Origin: a virus
Virus record (IMG/VR): IMGVR_UViG_3300020404_001765
Coordinates: 1-60,030 of that record
Reading direction: 5' to 3' (one strand)
DNA: 60,030 bases
Every line of letters begins with the position of its first letter. Position 1 is the first letter of the stretch. The notes under the pieces are model-generated. The model saw nothing but the letters and a program-made list of their open reading frames with translations, had not been told where the DNA came from and searched no databases. Of this stretch, positions 32,814 through 41,133 are shown one piece after another. The position numbers were made by a program, and so were the translations under genes.

Positions 32814-33575
32814 TTATTTTTTGGCTTTTTTCTTTTTGGTATTGACGTTGATTGCTTTACCACGCCTGTTTGGATTTGGATCTTTTCTTCTCTTCCTACG
32901 TGCCGCACTTGCCCTGCCTTTTTTGCCCAGTGCTCTTGCTTTTGCAAGTGGTAAGCATTTTGGTTTACCTTCACCTTTGCTTTTGCCTCCACAGGCACCT
33001 CTAATCTTTCCTTTTGGTCCCATCCTTACCCATTTTTGTTTGAACCATTTTTTAAGATTTTCATTTAGAGATTCGTGTAAAACTATACCTCCACAGTTTA
33101 CACAAAAGTCAACGTGTTCTCTCTTGACACAGTTAGGCACTCTCTTGCCAAACATGGTCTTCATGCCTTTCTTCACGTATCCTTTCCAGCATCTTGTGCC
33201 TTCGTCCACTAGTGCGTTAAGATCGTAATTTGGATTTATTGCACCGTGTTTCATTTTTGCAATCATGTCCATTTGCATGGCAACCATAAAATCGTAATCT
33301 GTAACGTCTTTGGTTCTATGTGTGTAAACTTTTACTAGCACCTCATCGAAAAATACTCCAAGGTCTGCATGGTGATCTAACTTCTCTTGTGGCTTGATAG
33401 TGTTAATAAGATATTCGATTACCTCAAAGTAATCCTCAAACTTGAATCTTTTCTGCAGACTGTTATCCTTGTATTCCCAGTCAGGCAGGAATTTTTGCCT
33501 TAGTCTTTCAATATCCTCTTTTGGAAGATTTACATATTCTCTGTCTGGTGATTCGTTCAGTTCGTTTATCTTCAT
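32814..33575 (-). CDS. Tagged late protein with basic Cys module
   Basis: 253 residues. It begins with the short tag MKINELNESPD shared by this locus. The middle (near residue 120) has TRCWKGYVKKGMKTMFGKRV and PNCVKREHVDFCVNCGG, a Cys-rich module likely to bind metal; a similar CWHGYQQKGYKKKG occurs at 39746-40516. The C-terminal 60 residues are almost wholly Lys, Arg, Gly and Pro. Its first base pair overlaps the Lys-rich end of the gene upstream (ATGA), so translation is coupled. Function unknown; likely virion-associated. Confidence 0.7.
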   Translation of the reverse strand: MKINELNESPDREYVNLPKEDIERLRQKFLPDWEYKDNSLQKRFKFEDYFEVIEYLINTIKPQEKLDHHADLGVFFDEVLVKVYTHRTKDVTDYDFMVAMQMDMIAKMKHGAINPNYDLNALVDEGTRCWKGYVKKGMKTMFGKRVPNCVKREHVDFCVNCGGIVLHESLNENLKKWFKQKWVRMGPKGKIRGACGGKSKGEGKPKCLPLAKARALGKKGRASAARRKRRKDPNPNRRGKAINVNTKKKKAKK

Positions 33576-33763
33576 TTCTTCTTACTCTTGTTGCCCCAAT
33601 TAGCCGCGCCTTTTTTCCGACACTGAACTAGAGCACCAGAGGCGTAAGCCGAAGGCCAAACTTTGTATCTTGATCTAACTTTGTGATAGCAGGCATCTTT
33701 CTTTTCTGCTAGTTTTTCAAACTCTTCTAATGTTACTCCAACAACTTCAAGTACCTTTACCAT
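33572..33763 (-). CDS. Small basic module protein
   Basis: 63 residues. DACYHKVRSRYKVWPSAYAS continues into GALVQCRKKGAANWGNKSKKK, a conserved two-Cys basic module common in marine T4-like phage virion proteins. It starts 7 nt inside the upstream gene (ATGGTAA) after AGGAA, and ends in a Lys run whose codons form a purine-rich site for the next start. Confidence 0.65.
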   Translation of the reverse strand: MVKVLEVVGVTLEEFEKLAEKKDACYHKVRSRYKVWPSAYASGALVQCRKKGAANWGNKSKKK

Positions 33764-34536
33764 TTCCTACAACTCCAATATCTTGCTTTTGTTTTTGGTC
33801 CTGGGTTTGCACAGTTGTGTCTTGCTCTAAAACTTTTTCTTGCCTTAGGATTTGACTTTCTGATCTTCATTGTCTTCTGTCCGGCTTTTCTTGCTGAACT
33901 TCCACCGTGTCCGAAGTTTACTTTTTTCACGTTTCCGGATTTTGGATCTTTAACGTACACTTTGAATTTTTTTACATCACCACGCATTGGTTTATTAAGC
34001 GGTACCTTACGTCCTCTGTACTCTGCGTCAAACAATTCCGTCTCGTCTTCTGGGAAACCAAGTTCACCAAACGCTTCGTAGAACGCATCATCGTCCTCGA
34101 AAGTCATCTCGTCTTCTTCTGGGAACGGTTCGTATGCTTCGTCAAAGTTTAATTCGTCTTCAACATCTCCCAACGCCGTAAGTGCTCTTGTCTTTGAGTC
34201 ATCGTCGATGTTTAGTTCTGCTATTCTATCTTTCATAGCGGAGATGTCTAACATTAGTAATTTGTAATCATGATCTTCGATTCCTGATTTTGCTTCATCA
34301 GTTGGGACGTTCAACCCATCTATTCTGCTTATTAAAGATTTCATGTCTTCCATAGTGATTGATTCCCCCATCTTCATTTGTGTTGCGTCTTTTGTAAAGT
34401 TAATAGTTTTATTTAAGCCTCTACTGCCTGCACTTGCTGGTGACTTTACTTGTTTTCCAGCGTCTACATGCCCTTGATCACGCAGTCTTACTGTGTCATC
34501 AACGTATTTGCCGTAGTTGTAAGGTATTTGACTCAT
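33757..34536 (-). CDS. Late protein: acidic middle and basic C-terminal module
   Basis: 259 residues. An acidic helical middle is followed by YRGRKVPLNKPMRGDVKKFK, the beta segment GNVKKVNFGHGGSSAR and the end ARHNCANPGPKTKARYWSCR, a conserved module found in many marine T4-like phages. A late-promoter box lies six bases before the start. It heads the tagged locus near the capsid-type genes. Function unknown. Confidence 0.7.
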   Translation of the reverse strand: MSQIPYNYGKYVDDTVRLRDQGHVDAGKQVKSPASAGSRGLNKTINFTKDATQMKMGESITMEDMKSLISRIDGLNVPTDEAKSGIEDHDYKLLMLDISAMKDRIAELNIDDDSKTRALTALGDVEDELNFDEAYEPFPEEDEMTFEDDDAFYEAFGELGFPEDETELFDAEYRGRKVPLNKPMRGDVKKFKVYVKDPKSGNVKKVNFGHGGSSARKAGQKTMKIRKSNPKARKSFRARHNCANPGPKTKARYWSCRKW

Positions 34537-34542
34537 TTTACG

Positions 34543-34550
34543 TATTTATT
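34543..34550 (-). promoter_or_regulatory. AATAAATA late promoter before 34536
   Basis: Contains the TAA stop of the upstream gene (34546-34548). Six bases (CGTAAA) then ATG, with no ribosome-binding site. Confidence 0.6.
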
Positions 34551-35187
34551 TCCACAGCACCACTTTGAAACGTTCTTTATCTATGCCAAAAAATTTAGTT
34601 TTCCATTCACTCTGTTCAAAAAAGCCTAATGGATACCATTCTTCTTTACGTGCCAACATAGTTTTAGCACGATCATTCCAGTCCTGTTTCAACAGAAATT
34701 GCTCCATGGATGCTTTTTTATCGGCAATTTCTTTATAGTCAAAACCGTCATATTCCCAATGCAATAGTTCAAACACATTTCCCTGCTTGTCGCAATAGTC
34801 AATACTGAAATCCAACCCCCATTTAGGTTTCATTGCAACCAATTTATATAGATGTGGCTCTGCTTTTGCCCATAATGTAAGTTGTTCTAGAGCATCACCA
34901 GAAAAGCCTTTACGTTCAAACATAACAGCATGATTGATATGAGGACCATCTTGTTCATTGATATCAGTGAACCATGTCTGTCTTAAAGTGATGTGTTCTC
35001 TGTCACGATGTTTTGTTGTGTATCTGGCATTTGCCACTGCGTATAGTTGCTCCAGTTTAGTTAGATCATAGCCGTTCTGGTCAAACAATTCTACTGCTTC
35101 CTTTGGAGGACAAGCGAAAACTGTTTTTATTTTTTCGGTCCAACAAGGTTGCGGATCAAATTGGTTTTTTGTCACGTGCAGTTGCAT
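34546..35187 (-). CDS. Conserved phage protein, unknown
   Basis: 213 residues, soluble. Segments ITLRQTWFTDINEQDGPHIN and PKWGLDFSIDYCDKQGNV are conserved-looking; the C-terminal half is aromatic. The start follows ATAATTA plus five bases (CGTGT), exactly as at 9664. No domain recognised. Confidence 0.65.
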   Translation of the reverse strand: MQLHVTKNQFDPQPCWTEKIKTVFACPPKEAVELFDQNGYDLTKLEQLYAVANARYTTKHRDREHITLRQTWFTDINEQDGPHINHAVMFERKGFSGDALEQLTLWAKAEPHLYKLVAMKPKWGLDFSIDYCDKQGNVFELLHWEYDGFDYKEIADKKASMEQFLLKQDWNDRAKTMLARKEEWYPLGFFEQSEWKTKFFGIDKERFKVVLWK

Positions 35188-35192
35188 ACACG

Positions 35193-35199
35193 TAATTAT
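35193..35199 (-). promoter_or_regulatory. Late-promoter-like ATAATTA before 35187
   Basis: ATAATTA, five bases, then ATG; identical over 15 bases to the site before 9664. Confidence 0.35.
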
Positions 35200-36051
35200 C
35201 TATTTTTGTGGATCTAAATCGTTAGTATATTTGTCTTCTGCAGGTAATTCTACTTCTTCACCTTCATCAAACTCTGGGTCAAGCATAGGCACTTCACCGT
35301 CATCGTCTTTTTCATCTGATTTGTCTTCTGCTTCTTTGTCATCTTCTTTTTCTTTTGCATGTGGCTCAGATGTGTTTCTGTCTGTTTGTACACCATCGAC
35401 TACTTTTTCGTCTACTTGCTCTTCTTCTGCAGGTGCTTCGGCCTGTTCGGCGTCTGCAATGATTTCAGTAGTTTCTGGAGTCTTGACAAGAATATTTTTT
35501 TGTTCTTCATTGTATACTGCTTCATTGTCTGAGATTGTGTTGTAAAGTTCCACAAGTTGAGAATCTTCTGCGTTCTTGACATACTCTGCGATATCTTTTG
35601 TAACAACTTCTCTGAATGATTTTGAATCATATGTTTGCTCTTCTTTTTGTTCTGCTTTTAGTTCTGCTAATTGTGTTTCTAATTCTGCAATTTTATCTAA
35701 TCTGTTTACTGCTTCTTTTACTTCTCTTTTAATTGAAGTTGCTAAAGATTCATCGGCATCTGCTTCTTTAATTGCTTTAGTAATTACTGATTCCGTTTTT
35801 GGCTCTTGCGTGATAGATTCTACAAGTTTTTCTGCCTTTGGTGATACTTTTGTTTGTTCTACGTATTCCTTGATTCCAGCCAACTTGGCAATGTCTGCCA
35901 ATGAAATGTCTTTATCATCTAACACTTTAGGCTCTTTGTTTGCCGCTTCCATAAGTTCTGAACGCTCTTGTTCAGGAGTCATATTGCTCATTGCGTTTAA
36001 ACGAGCTACTAGGTCTCTAAAACTTGTGTCTGCTGATTTTTTTGTTGCCAT
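35200..36051 (-). CDS. Acidic scaffold-like protein
   Basis: 283 residues, very rich in Glu, Asp, Lys and Ala. Coiled-coil helices (NRLDKIAELETQLAELKAEQ) are followed by a strongly acidic tail. The composition is like phage prohead core proteins, but no homologue is recognised. It has a perfect TATAAATA late promoter six bases before the start, so it is a late gene. It contains an LME-A run (residues 33-36) that could serve as a prohead-protease site. Confidence 0.55.
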   Translation of the reverse strand: MATKKSADTSFRDLVARLNAMSNMTPEQERSELMEAANKEPKVLDDKDISLADIAKLAGIKEYVEQTKVSPKAEKLVESITQEPKTESVITKAIKEADADESLATSIKREVKEAVNRLDKIAELETQLAELKAEQKEEQTYDSKSFREVVTKDIAEYVKNAEDSQLVELYNTISDNEAVYNEEQKNILVKTPETTEIIADAEQAEAPAEEEQVDEKVVDGVQTDRNTSEPHAKEKEDDKEAEDKSDEKDDDGEVPMLDPEFDEGEEVELPAEDKYTNDLDPQK

Positions 36052-36057
36052 ACGAAG

Positions 36058-36065
36058 TATTTATA
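36058..36065 (-). promoter_or_regulatory. Perfect TATAAATA late promoter before 36051
   Basis: Identical to the T4 late consensus. Six bases (CTTCGT) then ATG, so a leaderless start is predicted. Confidence 0.75.
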
Positions 36066-36077
36066 AATGTTTTGCGT

Positions 36078-37949
36078 TTATTTAATTTGTTGTTCTAGTC
36101 TTATTGCCAGTTTTGATTCGTATGCAAGTCCTTCCGTTTGGATGAATTTACTATATTTGCTCTGCATACTTTTGACAAAATTTAGATCCTTGCCAGAACT
36201 CAACCTGACTTTGACTGCTGAAAGGTCTTTTTCAATCATATTTGCAAGTTCGTCATTGCCTTGATCCTGTGCCAATTCTAATGCTTTCTCCATAGCCGCC
36301 ACTGCCGGCACACTTCTATCTATGGCATCCTGTATAGACCCTACTCCGGCCAACCCTGCCACAATTACGCCCGCCATTGCTAGGTTTTTTGCCCAGTCCT
36401 TTATGCCTTCTTGCATTTGTTCGTCGTCTTTAAGATGTTTGTCTTTGATCTTTCCAATCTCTTGGTGTGAGGCACCTTTGCCCGCCGCACTTTGTATGGC
36501 CTTCATTCCAGCCTTGCCGTATTTCTTTACTCCTGCTCTGTACAGTATTCCACTTTCGTTTGCTTCGTCGTCCTTCATGGCATTTTTAGTTGCAGTCGCG
36601 TACATCACTGCTTCTGCGTCCTTGCCATATCTCTTCTTGAATCCTGCTTTGTTCTTCTTCATGCCTTTGACGATCTTTTCTCTCTTGTTCATTTCGCCCT
36701 TGGTCATGCTTCTACCTGATGTGCTGTGTTGGCCACCGTGTGCTTCGTCTGTGTTTTTTCTATTCTCTTTGGCCATTTTTTTCTCAACTTCGTTAACTCT
36801 TTTGGCAAGTATCCTCATCATGCCTGGTTTAGTATCAACATCATCAAGGCTAGTTTCTCTAGCCAATATTTCATCAATATTTTTTTGCACTATGCCTGCG
36901 TGTCTTTGTAATACGCTGGAATCAAGTTCTTCTCTGTATGGATTAAGTTTCTGATATTCTTCGTAGTTGTGTACACCCTGTAGATAGTCCGCCGCTTTGT
37001 TCAGTTTGCTCTGCACCCAACCCTCAAGATCATCACCCTTGTTGATCATGTCCATTAACTCTATCGCATACTTGGCAGTGTGGTACAATGTGCTTTTGCT
37101 CATGTGTCCCTCGCCTGCGTCTTCTGAAACTGATTCGTCTCTATTGTAAAGATAATCATAGGCATCACCTAATTTTTTATCATCCATAAAATCTGAACCC
37201 ATCGCGTCTGACAGTGCGTCAATCATATTCATAGTAATAGGCAAATGTTCTTTGTTGTGAATTTTATCAAAGAAGTCGTCGTCTGCCTGTTCGGCGTCGT
37301 ACATACTGTCATATCCATATTTCTTTAATGCGGCTTCTAACTCGTCATCGTCTATTCCATCTGTACCAACACCAGTCTGCAATCGCATCAGCATATAACC
37401 TTTCGGTAGGCTATCACCGTTTCCACCGACACGATTTCCATACTTTGCTTGAACCATGTCTAGTGCTTTTTTCTGTTGATCTGTGAGAGAGCCTGCGTCT
37501 TCGTCAAACTTGCCGATTTCTTCTTGGTCACTGCCTGTCTGATCTAGGAATTTCAAATCCTTTGCAAAGACATCGTTTTCACCTTGATCCTCACCGTATG
37601 AGATTGTGTAGATGTCTCCATCTTCATCTGGTGTGAAGTCTACTATCCTTACGATCCTGCCTGATTTAATTTCTCTTGCGTAGTCACCGATCTGTTCTCT
37701 TGATTCCGTCATGCCACCGTCATCGTATAGTCCGGCCTTCTCGCCCTGCATGTAGCCATGCACTTTTTTCACATAGTCACCTGCTAGGTCTATCTTCTTT
37801 GCTACCCATGACTCCATCTCCGCCGCATCGTCTATCATGTTGTGTATCTTGATCGCATGTTTACCAATCTTAAGCAATTGGTTCAAGGCCATTGAAGCCT
37901 CGTATGTGTCTGGTTTGACTGGTTGGTTATGTAATTCGTTAATCTTCAT
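36078..37949 (-). CDS. Large tagged late protein with repeated modules
   Basis: 623 residues from the start at 37949 (MKINELHNQ). Two copies of one helical module are seen: SWVAKKIDLAGDYVKKVHGY near residue 50 and GWVQSKLNKAADYLQGVHNY near residue 307. Later come the basic module KGMKKNKAGFKKRYGKDAEA and AGVKKYGKAGMKAIQSAAGK, both common in marine T4-like phage virion proteins. Between modules lie MTESR, MQEGIK and QTEGL runs that resemble prohead-protease sites. One membrane-like helix (AMAGVIVAGLAGVG) near residue 540. It may be cut into separate parts. Confidence 0.65.
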   Translation of the reverse strand: MKINELHNQPVKPDTYEASMALNQLLKIGKHAIKIHNMIDDAAEMESWVAKKIDLAGDYVKKVHGYMQGEKAGLYDDGGMTESREQIGDYAREIKSGRIVRIVDFTPDEDGDIYTISYGEDQGENDVFAKDLKFLDQTGSDQEEIGKFDEDAGSLTDQQKKALDMVQAKYGNRVGGNGDSLPKGYMLMRLQTGVGTDGIDDDELEAALKKYGYDSMYDAEQADDDFFDKIHNKEHLPITMNMIDALSDAMGSDFMDDKKLGDAYDYLYNRDESVSEDAGEGHMSKSTLYHTAKYAIELMDMINKGDDLEGWVQSKLNKAADYLQGVHNYEEYQKLNPYREELDSSVLQRHAGIVQKNIDEILARETSLDDVDTKPGMMRILAKRVNEVEKKMAKENRKNTDEAHGGQHSTSGRSMTKGEMNKREKIVKGMKKNKAGFKKRYGKDAEAVMYATATKNAMKDDEANESGILYRAGVKKYGKAGMKAIQSAAGKGASHQEIGKIKDKHLKDDEQMQEGIKDWAKNLAMAGVIVAGLAGVGSIQDAIDRSVPAVAAMEKALELAQDQGNDELANMIEKDLSAVKVRLSSGKDLNFVKSMQSKYSKFIQTEGLAYESKLAIRLEQQIK

Positions 37950-37950
37950 A

Positions 37951-38523
37951 TTAATTAAATCCAAAGTGTGTGACTTCAGGATACTTCGCTAAAACTTTCC
38001 TTGCTATCTCGTTGTGTGCTTTGACCATTTGGTTCATGTAACCTTCTGGCTTGCCACCTGATATCATGTTGCCGTCTCTGGTTGCTGGTTCTTCGGGACT
38101 TCTTTTTCCGATGTTCTTTTGTAACCACTGCGTGGTTCTGGCTATGAATTCTTTTGCTGGTACTGGACTCATGTCTTCGAAATCACTATCGTATCCAAGT
38201 GCGTCAAGGAACTGTCTCATACTGGCGTTGCTCATGTATGGACTCTCTACTTCCTCGTCATCTTTATATGCGTCTGGGAAAGTCCACAAATTCTGTTGTG
38301 TTGGATGTTTGTGGTAAGCAATCATTTCAGCACCTTCTTTGATTGATTCGTCCTTTATCAAATTGTGTTGATGTTTCTGCAGGTCAGCCATGTTATCAAA
38401 TGTACCTGTTAGTTTACCGTGTCTGTATGAGTAGAATTTGCCGTCCTTGTTCCTTGCGGCAAGTCCGTATTTGTTCATGCCCCTGTCTGAATTGTCTTCT
38501 GTTTTAAATTCATGGAATCTCAT
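37951..38523 (-). CDS. Tagged late protein, unknown
   Basis: 190 residues from MRFHEFKTEDNSDRG at 38523, the M-R-x-x-E-F tag form. It has a DSIKEGAEM-like run (IKE-G) and a short C-terminal fold ending VLAKYPEVTHFGFN. A late promoter (AATAAATA) lies five bases before the start. Ends one base before the next start. Function unknown. Confidence 0.65.
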   Translation of the reverse strand: MRFHEFKTEDNSDRGMNKYGLAARNKDGKFYSYRHGKLTGTFDNMADLQKHQHNLIKDESIKEGAEMIAYHKHPTQQNLWTFPDAYKDDEEVESPYMSNASMRQFLDALGYDSDFEDMSPVPAKEFIARTTQWLQKNIGKRSPEEPATRDGNMISGGKPEGYMNQMVKAHNEIARKVLAKYPEVTHFGFN

Positions 38524-38528
38524 ATCAA

Positions 38529-38536
38529 TATTTATT
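38529..38536 (-). promoter_or_regulatory. AATAAATA late promoter before 38523
   Basis: Five bases (TTGAT) then ATG. It overlaps the stop of the Cys-rich mini-gene. Confidence 0.6.
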
Positions 38537-38699
38537 ACGCACAGGCTACGCAACGACAGTGCTTACAAACCTCAATTTCGTACTTGTTTGACCCGTCTAT
38601 AGGGCTATGTTTTTCAGTTCTTTTACAAACCTTACCACAATGACTGTCGCAACCACAATTTTCACATTTAATGGGGTCAGTGAGTACTAATGGTTCCAT
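38535..38699 (-). CDS. Cys-rich mini-protein, metallothionein-like
   Basis: 54 residues with nine Cys: KCENCGCDSHCGKVC in the first half and VCKHCRCVACA at the end, plus two His. The spacing (CxxCxC, CxxC, CxxCxC) suggests metal binding like small metallothioneins or zinc ribbons. The start shares one base with the upstream stop (TAATG), and the stop overlaps the late promoter of the next gene. It lies in the tagged locus, close to the SOD gene. Confidence 0.6.
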   Translation of the reverse strand: MEPLVLTDPIKCENCGCDSHCGKVCKRTEKHSPIDGSNKYEIEVCKHCRCVACA

Positions 38700-38962
38700 T
38701 ACCTTTTAATCCCCGGCCCACCAAATAAACTTACACCCGGCATTGCGTGGGCACCTTTGGCAGTGCCATTAGGATTTTTAGGTTGCACTATTTTTGGTAA
38801 TTTTGGTGCTTTTGTTCCTGATCTGCCTGGAGATCCTGTGAATGATTTTTTGAATCTGTCTCTACCTATAGCGATGTGTGGACTTACAACAGTGGCAATG
38901 TTACCTGCCGACGTGGCTCCCGCTGTGGCTTGTTCTCGCATGATTACTTCGTTGATTTTCAT
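38699..38962 (-). CDS. Small tagged basic protein
   Basis: 87 residues from the start at 38962 (MKINEVIMREQATAGATSAG). The rest is rich in Gly, Lys, Pro and Ser (KKSFTGSPGRSGTKAPK), probably disordered and basic. A GATAAATA late promoter lies six bases upstream. A gene upstream (39737) ends 62 nt inside this one. Possible internal DNA-binding virion protein. Confidence 0.6.
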   Translation of the reverse strand: MKINEVIMREQATAGATSAGNIATVVSPHIAIGRDRFKKSFTGSPGRSGTKAPKLPKIVQPKNPNGTAKGAHAMPGVSLFGGPGIKR

Positions 38963-39737
38963 TATCAATATTTATCAAACCATAATAGTCGGCATAACAC
39001 AAAAAGTCACTCTCAAAAATGACTCGGGTTTTTTTTGGCGGCGTACTTCTTATATCTCTGTGTGGATCAAGCATCAACACGCCGTATTTTTTTATTAAAG
39101 GTATTGTAAATTCTTTTTGCCCACCATACCAATCCTCATACCTTGCAGTTGGCCAACGCACAGGTTCTGTGTCATCACCTTTCCTAGATGCCAGTTCATT
39201 GGTAGTATAATACAGATATACGTGATCTGCATAGGGCAGTTTTTTCTTTATCCTTCGTTTTTTTGATATCAACGCTAACCTATTAAGTTTGTCCCGTGTT
39301 AATAGTTTTTTTGGTAAAAGACAGAAACATTTAAACTTTATTAAATTAGATTTGGTCATGAAGCCATTTGTGTAATTTGTGTTGCTGTCATTGATCCTGA
39401 ACGTGAAGTTATCAGCGAGTTGTGATCCTTCTAATTCGTAATAAAGTAATTTTTCCGGACAAACTAAACGTGCGCCGTCCTTGTTAACTAATTCAGATAC
39501 GTGAGGATGTTTGTTTTCTGTTGTAGGTGGCAGGTCATATTCATACTCGTAATGACATTCTTTAGAATATTTCAAAAATGTTTGATTCATTTCTTGCATA
39601 GACCAAAAGTTTTTTCTAACCGAAATACTTTCTTCAAGGTCGATATCATCAATTAACCTATTGTTTGCGAATATTTGTAGGTTTATAGGCTCTTTGTATT
39701 TTTTGAATTCTAAAAAAACTAGTAACACATATTGCAT
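38901..39737 (-). CDS. Late protein with N-terminal beta domain, unknown
   Basis: 278 residues from MQYVLLVFLEFKKYKEP at 39737. The first 45 residues look like a beta strand pair (INLQIFANNRLIDDIDLEES). The C-terminal part has WYGGQKEFTIPLIKKYGVL and DPHRDIRS. It overlaps the downstream gene by 62 nt, longer than usual here. The start follows ATAATTA plus five bases (CACAC). Function unknown. Confidence 0.6.
   Translation of the reverse strand: MQYVLLVFLEFKKYKEPINLQIFANNRLIDDIDLEESISVRKNFWSMQEMNQTFLKYSKECHYEYEYDLPPTTENKHPHVSELVNKDGARLVCPEKLLYYELEGSQLADNFTFRINDSNTNYTNGFMTKSNLIKFKCFCLLPKKLLTRDKLNRLALISKKRRIKKKLPYADHVYLYYTTNELASRKGDDTEPVRWPTARYEDWYGGQKEFTIPLIKKYGVLMLDPHRDIRSTPPKKTRVIFESDFLCYADYYGLINIDNENQRSNHARTSHSGSHVGR
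38969..38976 (-). promoter_or_regulatory. GATAAATA late promoter before 38962
   Basis: Six bases (TTGATA) then ATG. It lies inside the 3' end of the 38901-39737 gene. Confidence 0.6.
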
Positions 39738-39742
39738 GTGTG

Positions 39743-39749
39743 TAATTAT
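39743..39749 (-). promoter_or_regulatory. Late-promoter-like ATAATTA before 39737
   Basis: ATAATTA overlapping the TAA stop of the upstream gene; five bases (CACAC) then ATG. Confidence 0.3.
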
Positions 39750-40516
39750 TTTTTCTTTTTTCGCCCCGACTTCATGTTGGCACACCAGTGATACATTTTT
39801 GCACGTTCACCTGATGCTTTTTTTGCCTTACTTCTTAATGATGTGACTGATCCCTTGCAACTTGCACCTGCACGTTTCACACGTCCTGGCCTGCTTTTGC
39901 CTTTGCGTTTACCGTCCGCAAAGTTTTCCAGGAAATCGGCAAATTCTTCTCGCATTGTTTTTGGCTTGCCTTTGCCTAAATGTAGTTTTTTAATATTCAT
40001 GTATTCACCACCAACTGGCACGTCTTTCGTTGCATTTTGTTTTGTTACTATACCAACACCTGCGGCTTCTTCTTTAACACAGTTAGGCACCATTTTGTTG
40101 CCTTTTTTCTTGTAGCCTTTTTGTTGATATCCATGCCAACAACTGCCCCTTGCTTCATCCAGTTCCGGATGATATTCCCATTTCACATTTTTAGCATCTT
40201 TGGAAACTGATTCTCCATCTATTTTAATTTCAATAGGCATTGCCTCGTTGGGATTCTGATACCAATAGTATGTGTCATAACTGCCGTCTTTGTTGCTAGT
40301 GACAACTAATCCTCGTGTGTGTTCCTCGTCATCTGCTTGTAATATCATTTTTTTTCCGGTAGGTAGTTTGAGATCAGGACTATGCTCATCTTCATTTGCT
40401 TTGTTGTTGCCCTTGTTTTTGAAATCAAATCTATTATTAGGTCCTTTACCCGGTTTGTGTATTAGGCCCATAGGTTTAATTGTTTGTGGCATTATTATAA
40501 ATTCTTTGATTTTCAT
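39746..40516 (-). CDS. Tagged late protein with basic Cys module
   Basis: 256 residues. Tag MKIKEFIIMPQ. Then an N-terminal acidic-basic part, a beta region (LVVTSNKDGSYDTYYWYQN), the Cys module RGSCWHGYQQKGYKKKG ... PNCVKEEA (like the one at 32814), and a C-terminal GASCKGSVTSLRSKAKKAS ending RKKKK. The start codon overlaps the Lys-rich end of the upstream gene (ATGA). Likely internal virion protein; function unknown. Confidence 0.65.
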   Translation of the reverse strand: MKIKEFIIMPQTIKPMGLIHKPGKGPNNRFDFKNKGNNKANEDEHSPDLKLPTGKKMILQADDEEHTRGLVVTSNKDGSYDTYYWYQNPNEAMPIEIKIDGESVSKDAKNVKWEYHPELDEARGSCWHGYQQKGYKKKGNKMVPNCVKEEAAGVGIVTKQNATKDVPVGGEYMNIKKLHLGKGKPKTMREEFADFLENFADGKRKGKSRPGRVKRAGASCKGSVTSLRSKAKKASGERAKMYHWCANMKSGRKKKK

Positions 40517-40908
40517 TTCTTTTTCTTCCTACCTGCACAATGCGCCTTTTGTGAAAATCCTTTTGGATTATTACAGTTTATAGATTTTTTATATTTTGTA
40601 CTCCACTTTTTTGCTTCGTTGCTTTGTGTAACTGGTGGTACTTTAGATCTTTGATTGTCCTTGGGGTCAGTTTCTCTTGCACCTCTTTCTTTGGCCGCTT
40701 TTGTTAATTTTCCTTTAACCAAATTTCCTGTCTTCGTAAAGTAAGTGCCTGGTGGTGCTTCTTTAGTTTCTTTTTTAACTCTGTATGGATATGCCATCAT
40801 AGGATAATATCCCATACGCATTTTCTTTTTACCTAATTTTTTGATTACTTTATCAACATCGCCGTGAACATAATCAGTAACGTATTCTGTTATCTCACGT
40901 ATCTTCAT
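40513..40908 (-). CDS. Tagged late protein with CAGR-type basic module
   Basis: 131 residues. Tag MKIREITEYVTDY; the C-terminal KKWSTKYKKSINCNNPKGFS then QKAHCAGRKKKK is a compact two-Cys basic module also seen in virion proteins of related phages. The Lys codons at the end supply a purine run before the next start. Confidence 0.65.
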   Translation of the reverse strand: MKIREITEYVTDYVHGDVDKVIKKLGKKKMRMGYYPMMAYPYRVKKETKEAPPGTYFTKTGNLVKGKLTKAAKERGARETDPKDNQRSKVPPVTQSNEAKKWSTKYKKSINCNNPKGFSQKAHCAGRKKKK

Positions 40909-40914
40909 TTCTTT

Positions 40915-41133
40915 TTATTTTTTTTCCACTAGGTTGATTAGATCTTGTACTGTCTGCACTTTGTCACCATCGTCCTGTGATATTTTTACGCCTGTGGCTT
41001 TCTCTACCTGTATCACCAGTTCTACTGTGTCAAATGAATCTGCATCTAAATCGTTTACTAAATGTGCTTCTGGAGTGACCTTGCTCTCCGCAACGTCTAG
41101 GTGTTCTGCTATAATTTTAATTACTTCTTTCAT
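40915..41133 (-). CDS. acpP: Acyl carrier protein
   Basis: 72 residues. The phosphopantetheine site is Ser in DLDADSFDTVELV, with the usual VNDLDADS and acidic helix pattern. ACP carries acyl chains for lipid or fatty-acid synthesis, and in this locus could carry acyl groups used by a virion or injected enzyme. The start overlaps the flavodoxin gene stop (ATGA). It lacks the late tag, so packaging is not suggested for it. Confidence 0.85.
   Translation of the reverse strand: MKEVIKIIAEHLDVAESKVTPEAHLVNDLDADSFDTVELVIQVEKATGVKISQDDGDKVQTVQDLINLVEKK

Noticed and set aside
36322-36954. 210-residue plus-strand ORF rich in Pro, Ser and Phe
   Set aside because: It runs opposite the large tagged gene and has low-complexity composition with no motif.
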